Of a stretch of DNA of 64,000 bases, positions 36,038 to 44,803 are shown in pieces; the first letter of the stretch is position 1; every line of letters begins with the position of its first letter. Origin of the DNA: an uncultured Bacilli bacterium (GTDB lineage: Bacteria; Bacillota_I; Bacilli_A; RF39; UBA660); NCBI GenBank assembly GCA_934096945.1, contig CAKOND010000007.1:3285-67284 (forward strand). The letters are read 5' to 3'. The notes below the pieces were generated by a model. That model was not told where the DNA came from and searched no databases. It was given only the letters and a program-made list of their open reading frames with translations. A program made the position numbers and the translations under genes.

Positions 36038-37240
36038 ATGAAAAGGACAAATAAGACAGAAGTAAAATGCACAGATTTTGCTAATACAATTTATAGTATT
36101 AGAGTGGAAAGGAATCTAACGCAAAAAGAACTCGGAGATTTAATTGGCGTTTCCGACAGAACTATTTCCAAATGGGAGAATGGTACAACTGTACCAGATC
36201 TAGAGACAATTAAAAGATTATGCAAGGAATTGGATACATCACCAGATTCTATTATCAAATCAGAAAAGAACTTTAAAGATAATCTTCATAGTTGCAAAAG
36301 AAAGATAGGTCGCTTCTTAAATTATATTTTGAAAAATATCTTTCTAATCGGTTTTGTAATAATGTTTACATTATTGCTAATATACTTTATTAATAATTAT
36401 AATACGATAAAAATATATGATTTTACTTACGAAAGTGAAAATGTTTCTTTCAAAGATGGTTATTTCATCAAAACTAAAGTTTTAAACATAATAACAATTA
36501 ACAATATTAATTTAAACAAAATAACCTATGAACCCACAAGTACAAAAGTGGAATTATACACTTACTTAAATGGTGATAAACACATTATTTATGAAAGTGA
36601 TAAGCTAGATAATATTTATCTTGAGGAAAGCAAATCCTATACTGATTTATTAACTAAAGATGTCATTGAAAATATCAAGAACAATTTATATATTAAAATT
36701 TATACAACAGATAAAGACGATAATAATTATTCTTATGAAACAAAAATTACTTTAAAACAAAAACTAAACAATAATAAGCTTTGTTATAAAGAATACATCA
36801 AAGAGCAAAATAAAAATATAAAGGATTTGGGGATTAAAAATCCTTTTTTAGTGCCCACAACTAATGAGTATGAAAATAAAGACAATAATAAGCCCGTAGT
36901 TAATAATGAAAACAAATTAGAATCCTTAGGATTCACATATGATGATAAAACAGAAACATATACTAAAGTTGATAAAGATGGTGGAATAATTGAATATAAT
37001 CCCAGCGTTGAGACTTTAAAGAAAACTTTTTATATAAATAATAAGGAACATAATGTTAGATATTTAAGAAAAAGAAATATGGTTTTCTATAAGATAAAAG
37101 ACAATGGTAAAATAATTCTAAATTTAAAATACTATAGTGATTTAAAAACATCAAAATGTTTAGTTGGCGATTGTAAAAATTATCAAAAAGAAATTGACTA
37201 CATTCTCAATGTTTATGCGGACATTATGAACATTCTCTAA
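36038..37240 (+). CDS. Transmembrane XRE-type regulator with an outer domain
   Basis: A 400-residue protein with a complete Cro/CI HTH at residues 15-72 (NLTQKELGDLIGVSDRTISKWE), one membrane segment at 100-119 and an outer domain of about 280 residues. The outer part is Asn/Lys/Tyr-rich with beta-strand patterns; a C-x-C-type pair (CLVGDC) is near the end. This is the plan of a one-component membrane sensor that binds DNA directly, like ToxR-type or cell-envelope XRE proteins. AGTGGTGA precedes the ATG. It is divergent from the serine hydrolase (103-base gap) and followed by a secreted protein gene, either of which could be its target. Confidence 0.75.
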   Translation: MKRTNKTEVKCTDFANTIYSIRVERNLTQKELGDLIGVSDRTISKWENGTTVPDLETIKRLCKELDTSPDSIIKSEKNFKDNLHSCKRKIGRFLNYILKNIFLIGFVIMFTLLLIYFINNYNTIKIYDFTYESENVSFKDGYFIKTKVLNIITINNINLNKITYEPTSTKVELYTYLNGDKHIIYESDKLDNIYLEESKSYTDLLTKDVIENIKNNLYIKIYTTDKDDNNYSYETKITLKQKLNNNKLCYKEYIKEQNKNIKDLGIKNPFLVPTTNEYENKDNNKPVVNNENKLESLGFTYDDKTETYTKVDKDGGIIEYNPSVETLKKTFYINNKEHNVRYLRKRNMVFYKIKDNGKIILNLKYYSDLKTSKCLVGDCKNYQKEIDYILNVYADIMNIL

Positions 37241-37297
37241 AAAGAGAAACATAACTCCCGCGATTTTCTATTTCCTTTTTCGACATATTCTGCTACG

Positions 37298-38146
37298 ATG
37301 AATGTGGAACAGAGAGGAGGTGCACTTGAGCAGCTGAAAAAAATTATTATGACTATTCCGCTTTTGTTAATTATGATAATCTCAACCAATGTAAAAGCAG
37401 CAAACTTAACAGAAGAAGAATATAATAGACTTAGAAACGTATTTTCAGAAACACGTATATCATTAATGAGTGACGAAGACGCAGCAAGATATTTAAGTTA
37501 TGATTTAGAACACAGCAACAAGGTAAGTAAGTACTATAAAGTTACAGAAACAGCAAATGGGACAATTACAACAGAAGTCAGCAAAGAAGAAGCAACAAAT
37601 GCAGCAAATAGTAATATAGCAACAATTGGCACTTTATATACAACATCATATAAAAATATTCAGATTACAACTTCAAAAATCACAACCAACAAATATTATG
37701 TTTACCTTACAAATGATTGGTTAATAACTCCTAAAGTAAAATCTTATGATGTAATTGCAATGAGAACTGACGATGCAACTATAACATCAGGTTCTCAAAT
37801 TGGAACTCAATTATATACAGTTAATGGAGTATCTAGCGGAGTAGATTATTCCTATAATGGTACTAATATGGTTCTAAGTTCAAATGGTTTTGGTATATCA
37901 ATGAATTTGGTAGATGCCGCAAGTGGATTTACCTGTGATATTGAAGCAATAGTTACAGCAACATCTCAGTGGGCTACAGTATACGGTAGCTATCAACATG
38001 CAATGACAGCAGTTACACTAGCAAAATCAAAATCATACACAATAAGCCACAATGGTTATGGTAAAGTTATTAATTTTGCCACAGCTGTTCAAAATGATTA
38101 TGATAACATGCAAGGAGTATCAATCTCACTTGGATACACAGCATAG
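37298..38146 (+). CDS. Secreted protein of unknown function
   Basis: A Thr/Ser/Asn-rich exported protein of about 265-282 residues. A signal peptide is clear (KKIIMTIPLLLIMIISTNVKA, cleavage before ANLTEEEY). The mature part is predicted beta-rich with no motif I know; VSISLGYTA is the C-terminus and there is no wall anchor. The start is doubtful: ATG 37298 has no ribosome site, while a strong GAGAGGAGG (37312-37320) sits inside the frame and is followed in frame only by CTG (37334) or ATG (37349). Base composition is less A-rich than its neighbours, which may mean acquisition or a surface function. Confidence 0.55.
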   Translation: MNVEQRGGALEQLKKIIMTIPLLLIMIISTNVKAANLTEEEYNRLRNVFSETRISLMSDEDAARYLSYDLEHSNKVSKYYKVTETANGTITTEVSKEEATNAANSNIATIGTLYTTSYKNIQITTSKITTNKYYVYLTNDWLITPKVKSYDVIAMRTDDATITSGSQIGTQLYTVNGVSSGVDYSYNGTNMVLSSNGFGISMNLVDAASGFTCDIEAIVTATSQWATVYGSYQHAMTAVTLAKSKSYTISHNGYGKVINFATAVQNDYDNMQGVSISLGYTA

Positions 38147-38372
38147 CATATGCTCCGAAGCATCATCATATCAAAATGCTATAAGGGCATATACAATTTG
38201 TAGAGGTTATAAATGGTACTTAACAACAGTAAACTTAATAGTGTAGGAACTATAACGAGGTTTGTGTTTAACATATATAAACTTATTTAAATTAACGCTT
38301 TTGTAGTAACGAAATTTTCATCATAGAATATTGCAACAATTTCCTAGTAATCCACTAGCATTTTAATAGTAG

Positions 38373-38401
38373 GAATAAAATCTACCCACTTTACATACGA
38401 T
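38373..38401 (+). promoter_or_regulatory. Candidate sigma-E promoter of spoIVA
   Basis: GAATAAA (38373-38379), a 14-base spacer and CATACGAT (38394-38401), close to the mother-cell sigma-E consensus (ATAxxT-N14-CATACAxT). It lies 29 bases upstream of the ATG. spoIVA is a sigma-E gene in Bacillus. The rest of the gap (38147-38372) holds nothing I can name. Confidence 0.45.
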
Positions 38402-38430
38402 TAAAATAGAAAAATGAAAGATGGTGGATT

Positions 38431-39909
38431 ATGGAAAAAGAAAAAATTATATCATCAATAGCAAAGCGCGGGGATGGTGAAATCTACTTAGGAGTAGTTG
38501 GCGCTGTTCGTACAGGTAAATCGACATTTATCAAACGCTTCATAGAAAATCTAGTTGTACCAAATATAACAGATGAATATGAAAAGAAAAGATGTTTAGA
38601 TGAAATACCTCAAAGTGCACAAGGTAAAACTATCATGACAACTGAACCTAAATTTGTCCCAAGCAATGGGGCAGCAATCAAAGTCGGCGAATTCGAAACA
38701 AGCATCAAGTTAGTTGATTGTGTAGGTTATGTCATTCCTGAAGCTAATGGTTTTGTTGATGAAGAAGGAAATCCAAGGATGGTAAAAAGTCCATGGTTCG
38801 AGGATGCTATTCCTTTCGTAGAAGCGGCTGAAATAGGAACAGAGAAGGTTATCAAAGACCATGCAACAATAGGGATTGTTGTCACAACAGATGGTTCATT
38901 CGGTGAAATTAAGAGGGAATCGTATATCGAAGCTGAAGAAAAAGTTGTAAGTGAACTAAAAAATATTGGAAAACCATTTATAGTTATTCTAAATAGTGTT
39001 CACCCAACTAATACTGAGACTAGGGAACTAGCAAAAAATTTAAGTGACACATATGATGTCCCGGTAATGCCTATAAGTGCAGAACTAATGAATGAAAAAG
39101 AGATAATGGAAATACTAAAAACAGCACTTTATGAATTTCCGGTTTTAGACATCAAGGTCAAAATTCCTGAGTGGATCCATGTCTTGCCAAGCACCAATGA
39201 GATTAAAATGCATTATATAGACAAAATTAAAGAAAGTGTAATAAGTGTTGAAAAAGTCAAAGATGTAGACTATATATTGGAACATTTCAGAGATTCAGAA
39301 TATATTTCAAACTCCTTTATATCTGAACTAGATGCCTCAACTGGAACTGTTACAATAACATTAGAAAGCTCAAATGAACTTTACACTCAAACACTTAAGT
39401 CTTTAATGGGAGACATGGTAACCACTAAGGCGGGACTCTTAAAAATATTTGCTAATTATAAAGATGATAAAGAAGAAATGGATTCTTTAAGGGAAGCTAT
39501 AAAAATGGCAAAAAGTACTGGCTACGGAATAGTATACCCTGGAATAAAAGAATTAAAACTTCAAACACCTGAACTTGTTAAACAAGGTAGCAGATATGGA
39601 GTTAGACTTAAAGCTGTTGCATCAAGTATTCATATGTTAAAAGTAGATGTAGAGTCAACTTTTGAACCTATCATAGGTAGTGAACTACAATCTAAAGAAT
39701 TAATTGATAGATTAATGAAAGATTATGAAAATGATGCATCAAGTATCTGGAAAAGTGAAATATTTGGTAGAAGTCTAGAAGCAATTGTGCAAGAAGGTAT
39801 TCAAGCTAAACTTAGTATGATGCCAGACAATACAAGATATAAACTTAAAGATACAGTTTCTAAAATAGTTAATAAAGGTTCAAATACTTTAATTGCAATA
39901 GTTATTTAA
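38431..39909 (+). CDS. spoIVA: Stage IV sporulation protein A (spore-coat scaffold ATPase)
   Basis: SpoIVA forms the ATP-driven basement layer of the spore coat around the forespore. It has 492 residues, the standard length. The start is the family hallmark, with Walker A GAVRTGKST at residues 24-32, RCLDEIPQSAQGKTIMTTEPKFVP, and the DCVGY segment as Walker B-like. The middle domain and C-terminal region (YGVRLKAVASSIHMLKVDVES, ending in LIAIVI) also match. The hydrophobic C-terminus is the part that docks on SpoVM in Bacillus. AGATGGTGG precedes the ATG. It is strong evidence that the organism forms, or recently formed, endospores. Confidence 0.95.
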   Translation: MEKEKIISSIAKRGDGEIYLGVVGAVRTGKSTFIKRFIENLVVPNITDEYEKKRCLDEIPQSAQGKTIMTTEPKFVPSNGAAIKVGEFETSIKLVDCVGYVIPEANGFVDEEGNPRMVKSPWFEDAIPFVEAAEIGTEKVIKDHATIGIVVTTDGSFGEIKRESYIEAEEKVVSELKNIGKPFIVILNSVHPTNTETRELAKNLSDTYDVPVMPISAELMNEKEIMEILKTALYEFPVLDIKVKIPEWIHVLPSTNEIKMHYIDKIKESVISVEKVKDVDYILEHFRDSEYISNSFISELDASTGTVTITLESSNELYTQTLKSLMGDMVTTKAGLLKIFANYKDDKEEMDSLREAIKMAKSTGYGIVYPGIKELKLQTPELVKQGSRYGVRLKAVASSIHMLKVDVESTFEPIIGSELQSKELIDRLMKDYENDASSIWKSEIFGRSLEAIVQEGIQAKLSMMPDNTRYKLKDTVSKIVNKGSNTLIAIVI

Positions 39910-40020
39910 CTATTGCTTTTAATATGTAAATATTTTACACTGGCAACTATGCAAAAATGTAAATAAGTGTTAACTCGTGCAAAATGGCATGTCGAACCAT
40001 GAGAGGTTTTGTCGAAAGCC

Positions 40021-40048
40021 TTGAAACGGGTAAAAATGCGTGTATAAT
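40021..40048 (+). promoter_or_regulatory. Promoter of the Rpn-family gene
   Basis: TTGAAA (40021-40026), a 16-base spacer and TATAAT (40043-40048). Confidence 0.65.
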
Positions 40049-40076
40049 AGCTAGGCAAGAAAGGAGAAAACAACTT

Positions 40077-40958
40077 ATGCAAAGATTAGAAATCAAGAAA
40101 ATCAATGCCAGAGATAGTATTGTCAAGAAGATATTTACCTCAACTGAAGATGGACTTAAATATTTAAGTAAAATTGTATGCAAAGTTTTAGATATTTCTG
40201 AAGAAGATGTAACATTTACTTTACTTCATCCTGATGTAAGTGTAAATGAAAATTCAGTTAATAGTGAAGTTGATGTAGCACTAGAAAGTAATGAAATTCT
40301 TGTTAATGTTGAAGTAAATAGTGTAAGAAGCAGGAAAAATGAGCGAAAGAACGATATGTATATTTGTCATTTAGTTTTAAGACAGACTAGAAATGCTGAA
40401 GACTATAGCAAGAAGTTTAAGAAGGTCTATCAAATAAATTTGAATACATATAGTGTTACAAATGATGATAGATTTATAGTTAGAAGTAGACTTTTAGATG
40501 ATAAAACGTATGAAGAAATACATTCATTTTTTGAAATTTACGACATAAATCTTGCAAAAATTCTTGATAAGGATTATACTATAATCAAGAAAGACGAAAA
40601 GTCTTTAGAAAAATTATTATATCTTTTAATCAGTGATGATGAAAGATTAATAAAAAAAGTATATGATGGTGATGATTTTATGGCTAAAATAATACGCGAA
40701 GTAAAAAATAGTTCAGATGATTTTGATAATTTACTTAGATATAATAGAGATGTTATATTTGATGGTAATGAAAAAGAAGAAGCGTTTGAAGATGGCGTAG
40801 AGCGTGGAGTTAAAAAAGGTTATAAGCTTGGAGTAGAACAAAATAAAATTGATGTTGCAAAAGCGATGCTTCAAGAAAGTTGTGATGTAAATTTAATTTG
40901 TAGAGTTACCAAATTATCACTTAACCAAGTTGAAAAATTAAAAGAAGAATTGAAATAA
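40077..40958 (+). CDS. Rpn-family recombination-promoting nuclease / PD-(D/E)XK transposase-like protein
   Basis: A 293-residue protein of the PD-(D/E)XK nuclease family transposases (PF12784). These related Rpn proteins act as DNA endonucleases promoting RecA-independent recombination. The nuclease core is VDVALES..ILVNVEVNS near residues 78-95, with the acidic positions conserved, then a helical part. The C-terminus is the recurrent NKIDVAKAMLQ..LICRVTKLSLNQVEKLKEELK, a short helix-turn-helix-like tail preceded by variable GV-repeats. I chose ATG 40077 because AAAGGAG is upstream; the frame opens at 39984. A broken copy of the C-terminus lies at 8305-8546, so the family is multi-copy in this genome. 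Confidence 0.85.
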   Translation: MQRLEIKKINARDSIVKKIFTSTEDGLKYLSKIVCKVLDISEEDVTFTLLHPDVSVNENSVNSEVDVALESNEILVNVEVNSVRSRKNERKNDMYICHLVLRQTRNAEDYSKKFKKVYQINLNTYSVTNDDRFIVRSRLLDDKTYEEIHSFFEIYDINLAKILDKDYTIIKKDEKSLEKLLYLLISDDERLIKKVYDGDDFMAKIIREVKNSSDDFDNLLRYNRDVIFDGNEKEEAFEDGVERGVKKGYKLGVEQNKIDVAKAMLQESCDVNLICRVTKLSLNQVEKLKEELK

Positions 40959-40972
40959 TTCTTCTTTTTAGC
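40943..40972 (+). terminator. Terminator of the Rpn-family gene
   Basis: AAAGAAGAATT/AATTCTTCTTT stem spanning the stop codon, followed by T's. Confidence 0.75.
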
Positions 40973-41149
40973 AACAAAATAAGACTTGATTTGACAGAAA
41001 AATAAAATAACTAGACGAATAATATTAAAAGAAAGAATAAAAATTTGAAAATTAAACCTAAGTTGTAATAAAAAATTTTCTTAATTATTTAAAAATCTTG
41101 TTTTTGAATATATTTTATGTTAATATATTTTGCAAGTAAGGGGGAAAAC

Positions 41150-41914
41150 ATGGAAAAAGTATATGGATTTACAAATGAATTTGTTGCGGCATACCCAGAT
41201 ATATATAACTTTGATAATGCCGATGTTTTAAGTGTTATTGGAAGTGGAGATCAATATTTTACATCAGTATTAGCAGGTGCCAAAAATGTAACACTTTTTG
41301 ATATAAACATTAATGCTTGGCATCATTTTGTACTAAAGTCAACAGCTATTAAACATTTAGTATATGAAGATTTCTGGAAATTTTTTATAACCGATGGCCT
41401 AAACAATATTGAGTTATATCTTAAAATTCGTGATTATTTACCTCAGGAAACTAAACACTTTTTTGATCTACTCCGTGTAACTAAAATGAAATTTTCCAGT
41501 ATTAAGTTAAAAGCTTTATTACTTGATAATCTTTCAAAAGAAGAATACATAAGAATGTTACCATATTTAGAAAAAGAAAATTATTACAAACTACAAGCAA
41601 TATTAAATAAAGTAGGCTTACATGAATGTATTATAAAAGATTTTAAAGATATATCATCGGGAAATGAAAGAAAAAATTATGATATAATGCTCCTTTCAAA
41701 TATTTATCATTGGCTTGATTTAAATCCTGAAGAATTTAAATTAATGTTAAATAAATTTGATCCATGTATAATTCAAGCTGTATATGCTTGGCATTACTAT
41801 GCTGATATCATAGAATTCGAAACTATGGGCTTCACCATTACTGAAGTACCAGCCATAAAACAAAATATAGAAAATTCCATAAATTATGTCCTAACCTATA
41901 AAAGAACTAGGTAA
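41150..41914 (+). CDS. DUF3419-like SAM-dependent methyltransferase
   Basis: A 254-residue Rossmann-fold protein. The stretch DVLSVIGSGDQYFTSVLAGAKNVTLFDIN (residues about 24-52) is a methyltransferase motif I (V-x-S/G-x-GSGD) followed by an acidic second motif. Homologues are the DUF3419/BtaA-like enzymes; LLSNIYHWLDLNPEEFKLML is like the motif region after the acceptor strand. The substrate is unknown, and a role in lipid head-group synthesis is only one possibility. ATG 41150 follows AAGGGGGA; the open frame from 41117 lacks a site. It has no obvious operon partner. Confidence 0.7.
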   Translation: MEKVYGFTNEFVAAYPDIYNFDNADVLSVIGSGDQYFTSVLAGAKNVTLFDININAWHHFVLKSTAIKHLVYEDFWKFFITDGLNNIELYLKIRDYLPQETKHFFDLLRVTKMKFSSIKLKALLLDNLSKEEYIRMLPYLEKENYYKLQAILNKVGLHECIIKDFKDISSGNERKNYDIMLLSNIYHWLDLNPEEFKLMLNKFDPCIIQAVYAWHYYADIIEFETMGFTITEVPAIKQNIENSINYVLTYKRTR

Positions 41915-41965
41915 TTTATTGCATTTTAAAAATATTAATAATATAATTAAGTAGGTGATTAAATC

Positions 41966-43297
41966 ATGTATGAAAACAAAAAAGTATTAATTTTAGGAGC
42001 TGCTAAAAGTGGTATAGCAATTGCAAAATTGTTAGCAAATAAAAATAACGATATCACTTTAACAGATTTAGTAAAAATAGATCAGAAAGTAAAAAAATCA
42101 TTAGAATCAATAGGTATAAAAATTATTATTACTAAAAATCAAATTGATTTATTAGATGAGTCATGGGATCTAGTAGTTAAAAATCCAGCTATCAAATTTA
42201 CAAGCCCATTGATAAAAAAATGTGTAGAACTTAATCTTAGAGTAGAAAACGAAATGGAAATTGCCTATCATTTTCTACCTAAAGATGTTAAAATTATCGG
42301 AGTGACTGGTTCAAATGGTAAAACAACAACAACAACAATCCTTTATAATATGTTAAAATTATCCAAAAATAATGTAGTTATGGGAGGCAATATTGGAATT
42401 CCATTAACAGATTTACTAAACAAAATTAAATCTGGAGATATATTACTTCTTGAAATAAGTGACCACCAATTATGTGATTTTCACGACTTTAAAACAGACA
42501 TAAGTATTTTAACAAATGTCTGTCCTACTCATCTAGATTATCATGGCACGTATGAACACTACATGAACACAAAAAAGAATATATTTAATAATCACACATC
42601 TAAAGATTTAGCCATAATTAATGAAGATAATATAGATGCTTGTAAAATAACTAAAAATATAAATTCAACTAAAGTGTATTTTAGTAAAAAAGATATTACA
42701 TGCAAAGCTTATTTAAAAGATAATTACATTTATCTAAATAATCAAAAAATGATAGATGTTAACAATTTGAAATCTAAAGGTGAGCACAATTATGATAATA
42801 TAATGGCATCTTTAATTGCATGTAGTTATTTTAAAATGGACCTAGAAAAAATAAGAAAATTTTTAGAAAATTTTAGTGGGGTTGAACACCGCTTGGAATT
42901 TGTAAGAAATGTTAACGATGTTTTATACTACAACGATAGTAAATCAACAAATCCCACATCAACAATCACTGCATTAAAAACATTTAATCAACCAACTCAT
43001 TTAATTTTAGGTGGAGAAAATCGAAATCAAGACTTTCACGAATTAGATAATTACATAAAAAATGTAAAATATATTTATGCAATAGGAATGACTACAGATA
43101 TTGTAGAAAAATATGCCAAAAATGTAAATATTCCTTGTTATAAAGCCTATACATTAAAAAATGCTATGGATTTTTTGAGAAATAACGTTGAAAAAGGAGA
43201 CATAGTATTATTATCACCAGGATCCTCAAGCCAAGATCAATATCCTCATTTTGAAAATCGTGGCGATGAATTTAAGAAAATAGTAAATAATTTATAA
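41966..43297 (+). CDS. murD: UDP-N-acetylmuramoyl-alanine-D-glutamate ligase
   Basis: Adds D-Glu to UDP-MurNAc-L-Ala in the cytoplasmic steps of peptidoglycan synthesis. It is 443 residues long. The N-terminal Rossmann domain (VLILGAAKSGIAIA) is followed by the ATP loop GVTGSNGKTTTTT near residue 113, then LEISDHQLCDF (the usual SSFQL becomes SDHQL), NVCPTHLDYHGTYEHY, and the C-terminal VLYYNDSKSTNPTST and LSPGSSSQDQYPHFENRGDEF. The enzyme is complete. It is encoded outside a dcw cluster. AGGTGATT precedes the ATG. Confidence 0.96.
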   Translation: MYENKKVLILGAAKSGIAIAKLLANKNNDITLTDLVKIDQKVKKSLESIGIKIIITKNQIDLLDESWDLVVKNPAIKFTSPLIKKCVELNLRVENEMEIAYHFLPKDVKIIGVTGSNGKTTTTTILYNMLKLSKNNVVMGGNIGIPLTDLLNKIKSGDILLLEISDHQLCDFHDFKTDISILTNVCPTHLDYHGTYEHYMNTKKNIFNNHTSKDLAIINEDNIDACKITKNINSTKVYFSKKDITCKAYLKDNYIYLNNQKMIDVNNLKSKGEHNYDNIMASLIACSYFKMDLEKIRKFLENFSGVEHRLEFVRNVNDVLYYNDSKSTNPTSTITALKTFNQPTHLILGGENRNQDFHELDNYIKNVKYIYAIGMTTDIVEKYAKNVNIPCYKAYTLKNAMDFLRNNVEKGDIVLLSPGSSSQDQYPHFENRGDEFKKIVNNL

Positions 43298-43302
43298 AAT
43301 TA

Positions 43303-43336
43303 AAGTGTATGAATTAACAGACTCATACGCTTTTTA
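43303..43336 (+). terminator. murD terminator
   Basis: A 10-bp stem with one G-T pair (43303-43312 with 43323-43332) then T's. Confidence 0.75.
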
Positions 43337-43410
43337 AATTAATAAAAATATCTTGAAAAAAAAATAATAACAATGTATAATTGTAATATAATAAAAAAGG
43401 GGCTGATAAA

Positions 43411-44760
43411 ATGAATGGACAAAATCCAGATTTAAATAATGGCACAAATAATGAATTAAATGGAACTACACTAGGTCCAATATCTTTAGGTGCAGTGCAA
43501 AACAATCCAAATATGGCAACACCTGATCCAGTGCAAATACCTAATGTAGTGCCTAATAATACTCCAAATCCAACACAAATGCCAAATTCAAATCCAGGTG
43601 CATCACCACAAGTTGAAAATTTAAATAGTACACCACCAGTAAATAATCCAGTAGCACAACCAATTCCAGGAACTGAAAGCTTAATGCCAGGAAACAAAGC
43701 TGAAGCAAATAATAACTTTGCCACTGACAATAATATAAACAATTTTTCAAATTTCAATAAAAATCAAAATATAGGAATGATTCCTCCTCAAAATATTGAG
43801 CCAAAGAAAAAGAAAACATTGGGTAAAATATTATTTGTTATTTTGATAATTATTTTAATAATTGGAGTTGCCTTCGGAGTATATTATTTTCTAAATATAA
43901 GTAATAATACTGTTAAACTAACACCTAAAAATGTAAGTGTTGGGCTTGGGGAAACAATTCCAGATAATATTAAAGAATATGCAATTATTACGAAAGGTAA
44001 TGCCAGCATCTGCAATGTTAATACTAGAAATGTAAATACAACATTAGCAGGTGAATATGAAGTAACAATTACATGTGGAAAAAGTGTGTATAAAACTAAA
44101 GTAATTGTAAGTGATAAAAAAGCACCAGATGCTAAATTTAATCTACTTTTCAGAACTGTAAATAGTACTTTAACAGTTGATGATTTTATAAAAAGTTGTT
44201 CTGACCCATCAAATTGTAAAACAAGTTTTGTAGATGAATCAAAAGTAAATGAATATCTTAAAACACCAGGTGGACCATATGAAATTGAAATTGCTGCGGA
44301 AGACGATTTAGGAAACAAAGCAATTTATAAGACAACTTTATATGTAACATCGGATCCAATTACTGGATTTGTATATTTTACTAGTCCTGAAACAACATTA
44401 ACAGATTACAAAGCAAAAAAAATAATAAATGATATATTTCCTATAAATCAGTATTTAACATTTTTAAATGTTGCTCGCAGGGACTATAAATACACTTTTG
44501 AAAATGCCAAGGTGTATGAAGAAGTCATAGGAAATAAAGAAAATATCATAACATTTGATGGCGTAACAGGAATAGCAAAATATAATGACAAAGAACTAAG
44601 CTTAGAAATATCAACAGATTTAAGCATAACAACATTAAATAATGAAAATAATGGAAGTTTTCCAACATCATATCCAGACATTCAAACAATTTATAAAGAT
44701 ACAAAAGGATATGCATTCTCTTTTATAAAGAACTATCCTGAAACTGAAAGTGAAGAGTAA
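43411..44760 (+). CDS. Single-pass membrane protein with Asn/Pro-rich cytoplasmic part and an Ig-like outer domain
   Basis: A 449-residue protein. Residues 1-130 are Asn/Pro/Thr-rich and probably disordered, followed by KKKKT and one membrane helix (about 140-162). The outer part contains a beta-sandwich of DUF5011/bacterial Ig type (VKLTPKNVSVGLGE.., EYEVTITCGK, then APDAKFNLL.. ending in ALGNKAIYKTTLYV-like strands) and a last domain of about 130 residues. The second Ig-like unit, with its SCSDPSNC pair, is clearly similar to one in the CAP protein at 62609. The function is unknown and the topology suggests an envelope-associated role. It ends at a small hairpin terminator. Confidence 0.7.
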   Translation: MNGQNPDLNNGTNNELNGTTLGPISLGAVQNNPNMATPDPVQIPNVVPNNTPNPTQMPNSNPGASPQVENLNSTPPVNNPVAQPIPGTESLMPGNKAEANNNFATDNNINNFSNFNKNQNIGMIPPQNIEPKKKKTLGKILFVILIIILIIGVAFGVYYFLNISNNTVKLTPKNVSVGLGETIPDNIKEYAIITKGNASICNVNTRNVNTTLAGEYEVTITCGKSVYKTKVIVSDKKAPDAKFNLLFRTVNSTLTVDDFIKSCSDPSNCKTSFVDESKVNEYLKTPGGPYEIEIAAEDDLGNKAIYKTTLYVTSDPITGFVYFTSPETTLTDYKAKKIINDIFPINQYLTFLNVARRDYKYTFENAKVYEEVIGNKENIITFDGVTGIAKYNDKELSLEISTDLSITTLNNENNGSFPTSYPDIQTIYKDTKGYAFSFIKNYPETESEE

Positions 44761-44773
44761 TCTTCATTTTTTT
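44751..44773 (+). terminator. Terminator after the Ig-domain protein gene
   Basis: TGAAGA, four-base loop containing the stop codon, TCTTCA, then seven T's. Confidence 0.65.
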
Positions 44774-44803
44774 CTTGTATAATAAGAAAGTCATCCAAAA
44801 TTT

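Noticed and set aside
38052..38246. 64-codon frame across the end of the secreted protein gene
   Set aside because: Mostly the alternate frame of the upstream gene, with no ribosome site; the tail (YKWYLTTVNLIV) matches nothing I know.
43323..44318. Two 144-codon minus-strand frames opposite the Ig-domain protein
   Set aside because: Antisense to a well-supported gene with good ribosome site and domain structure; composition is Phe/Leu/Ser-rich as expected for antisense.
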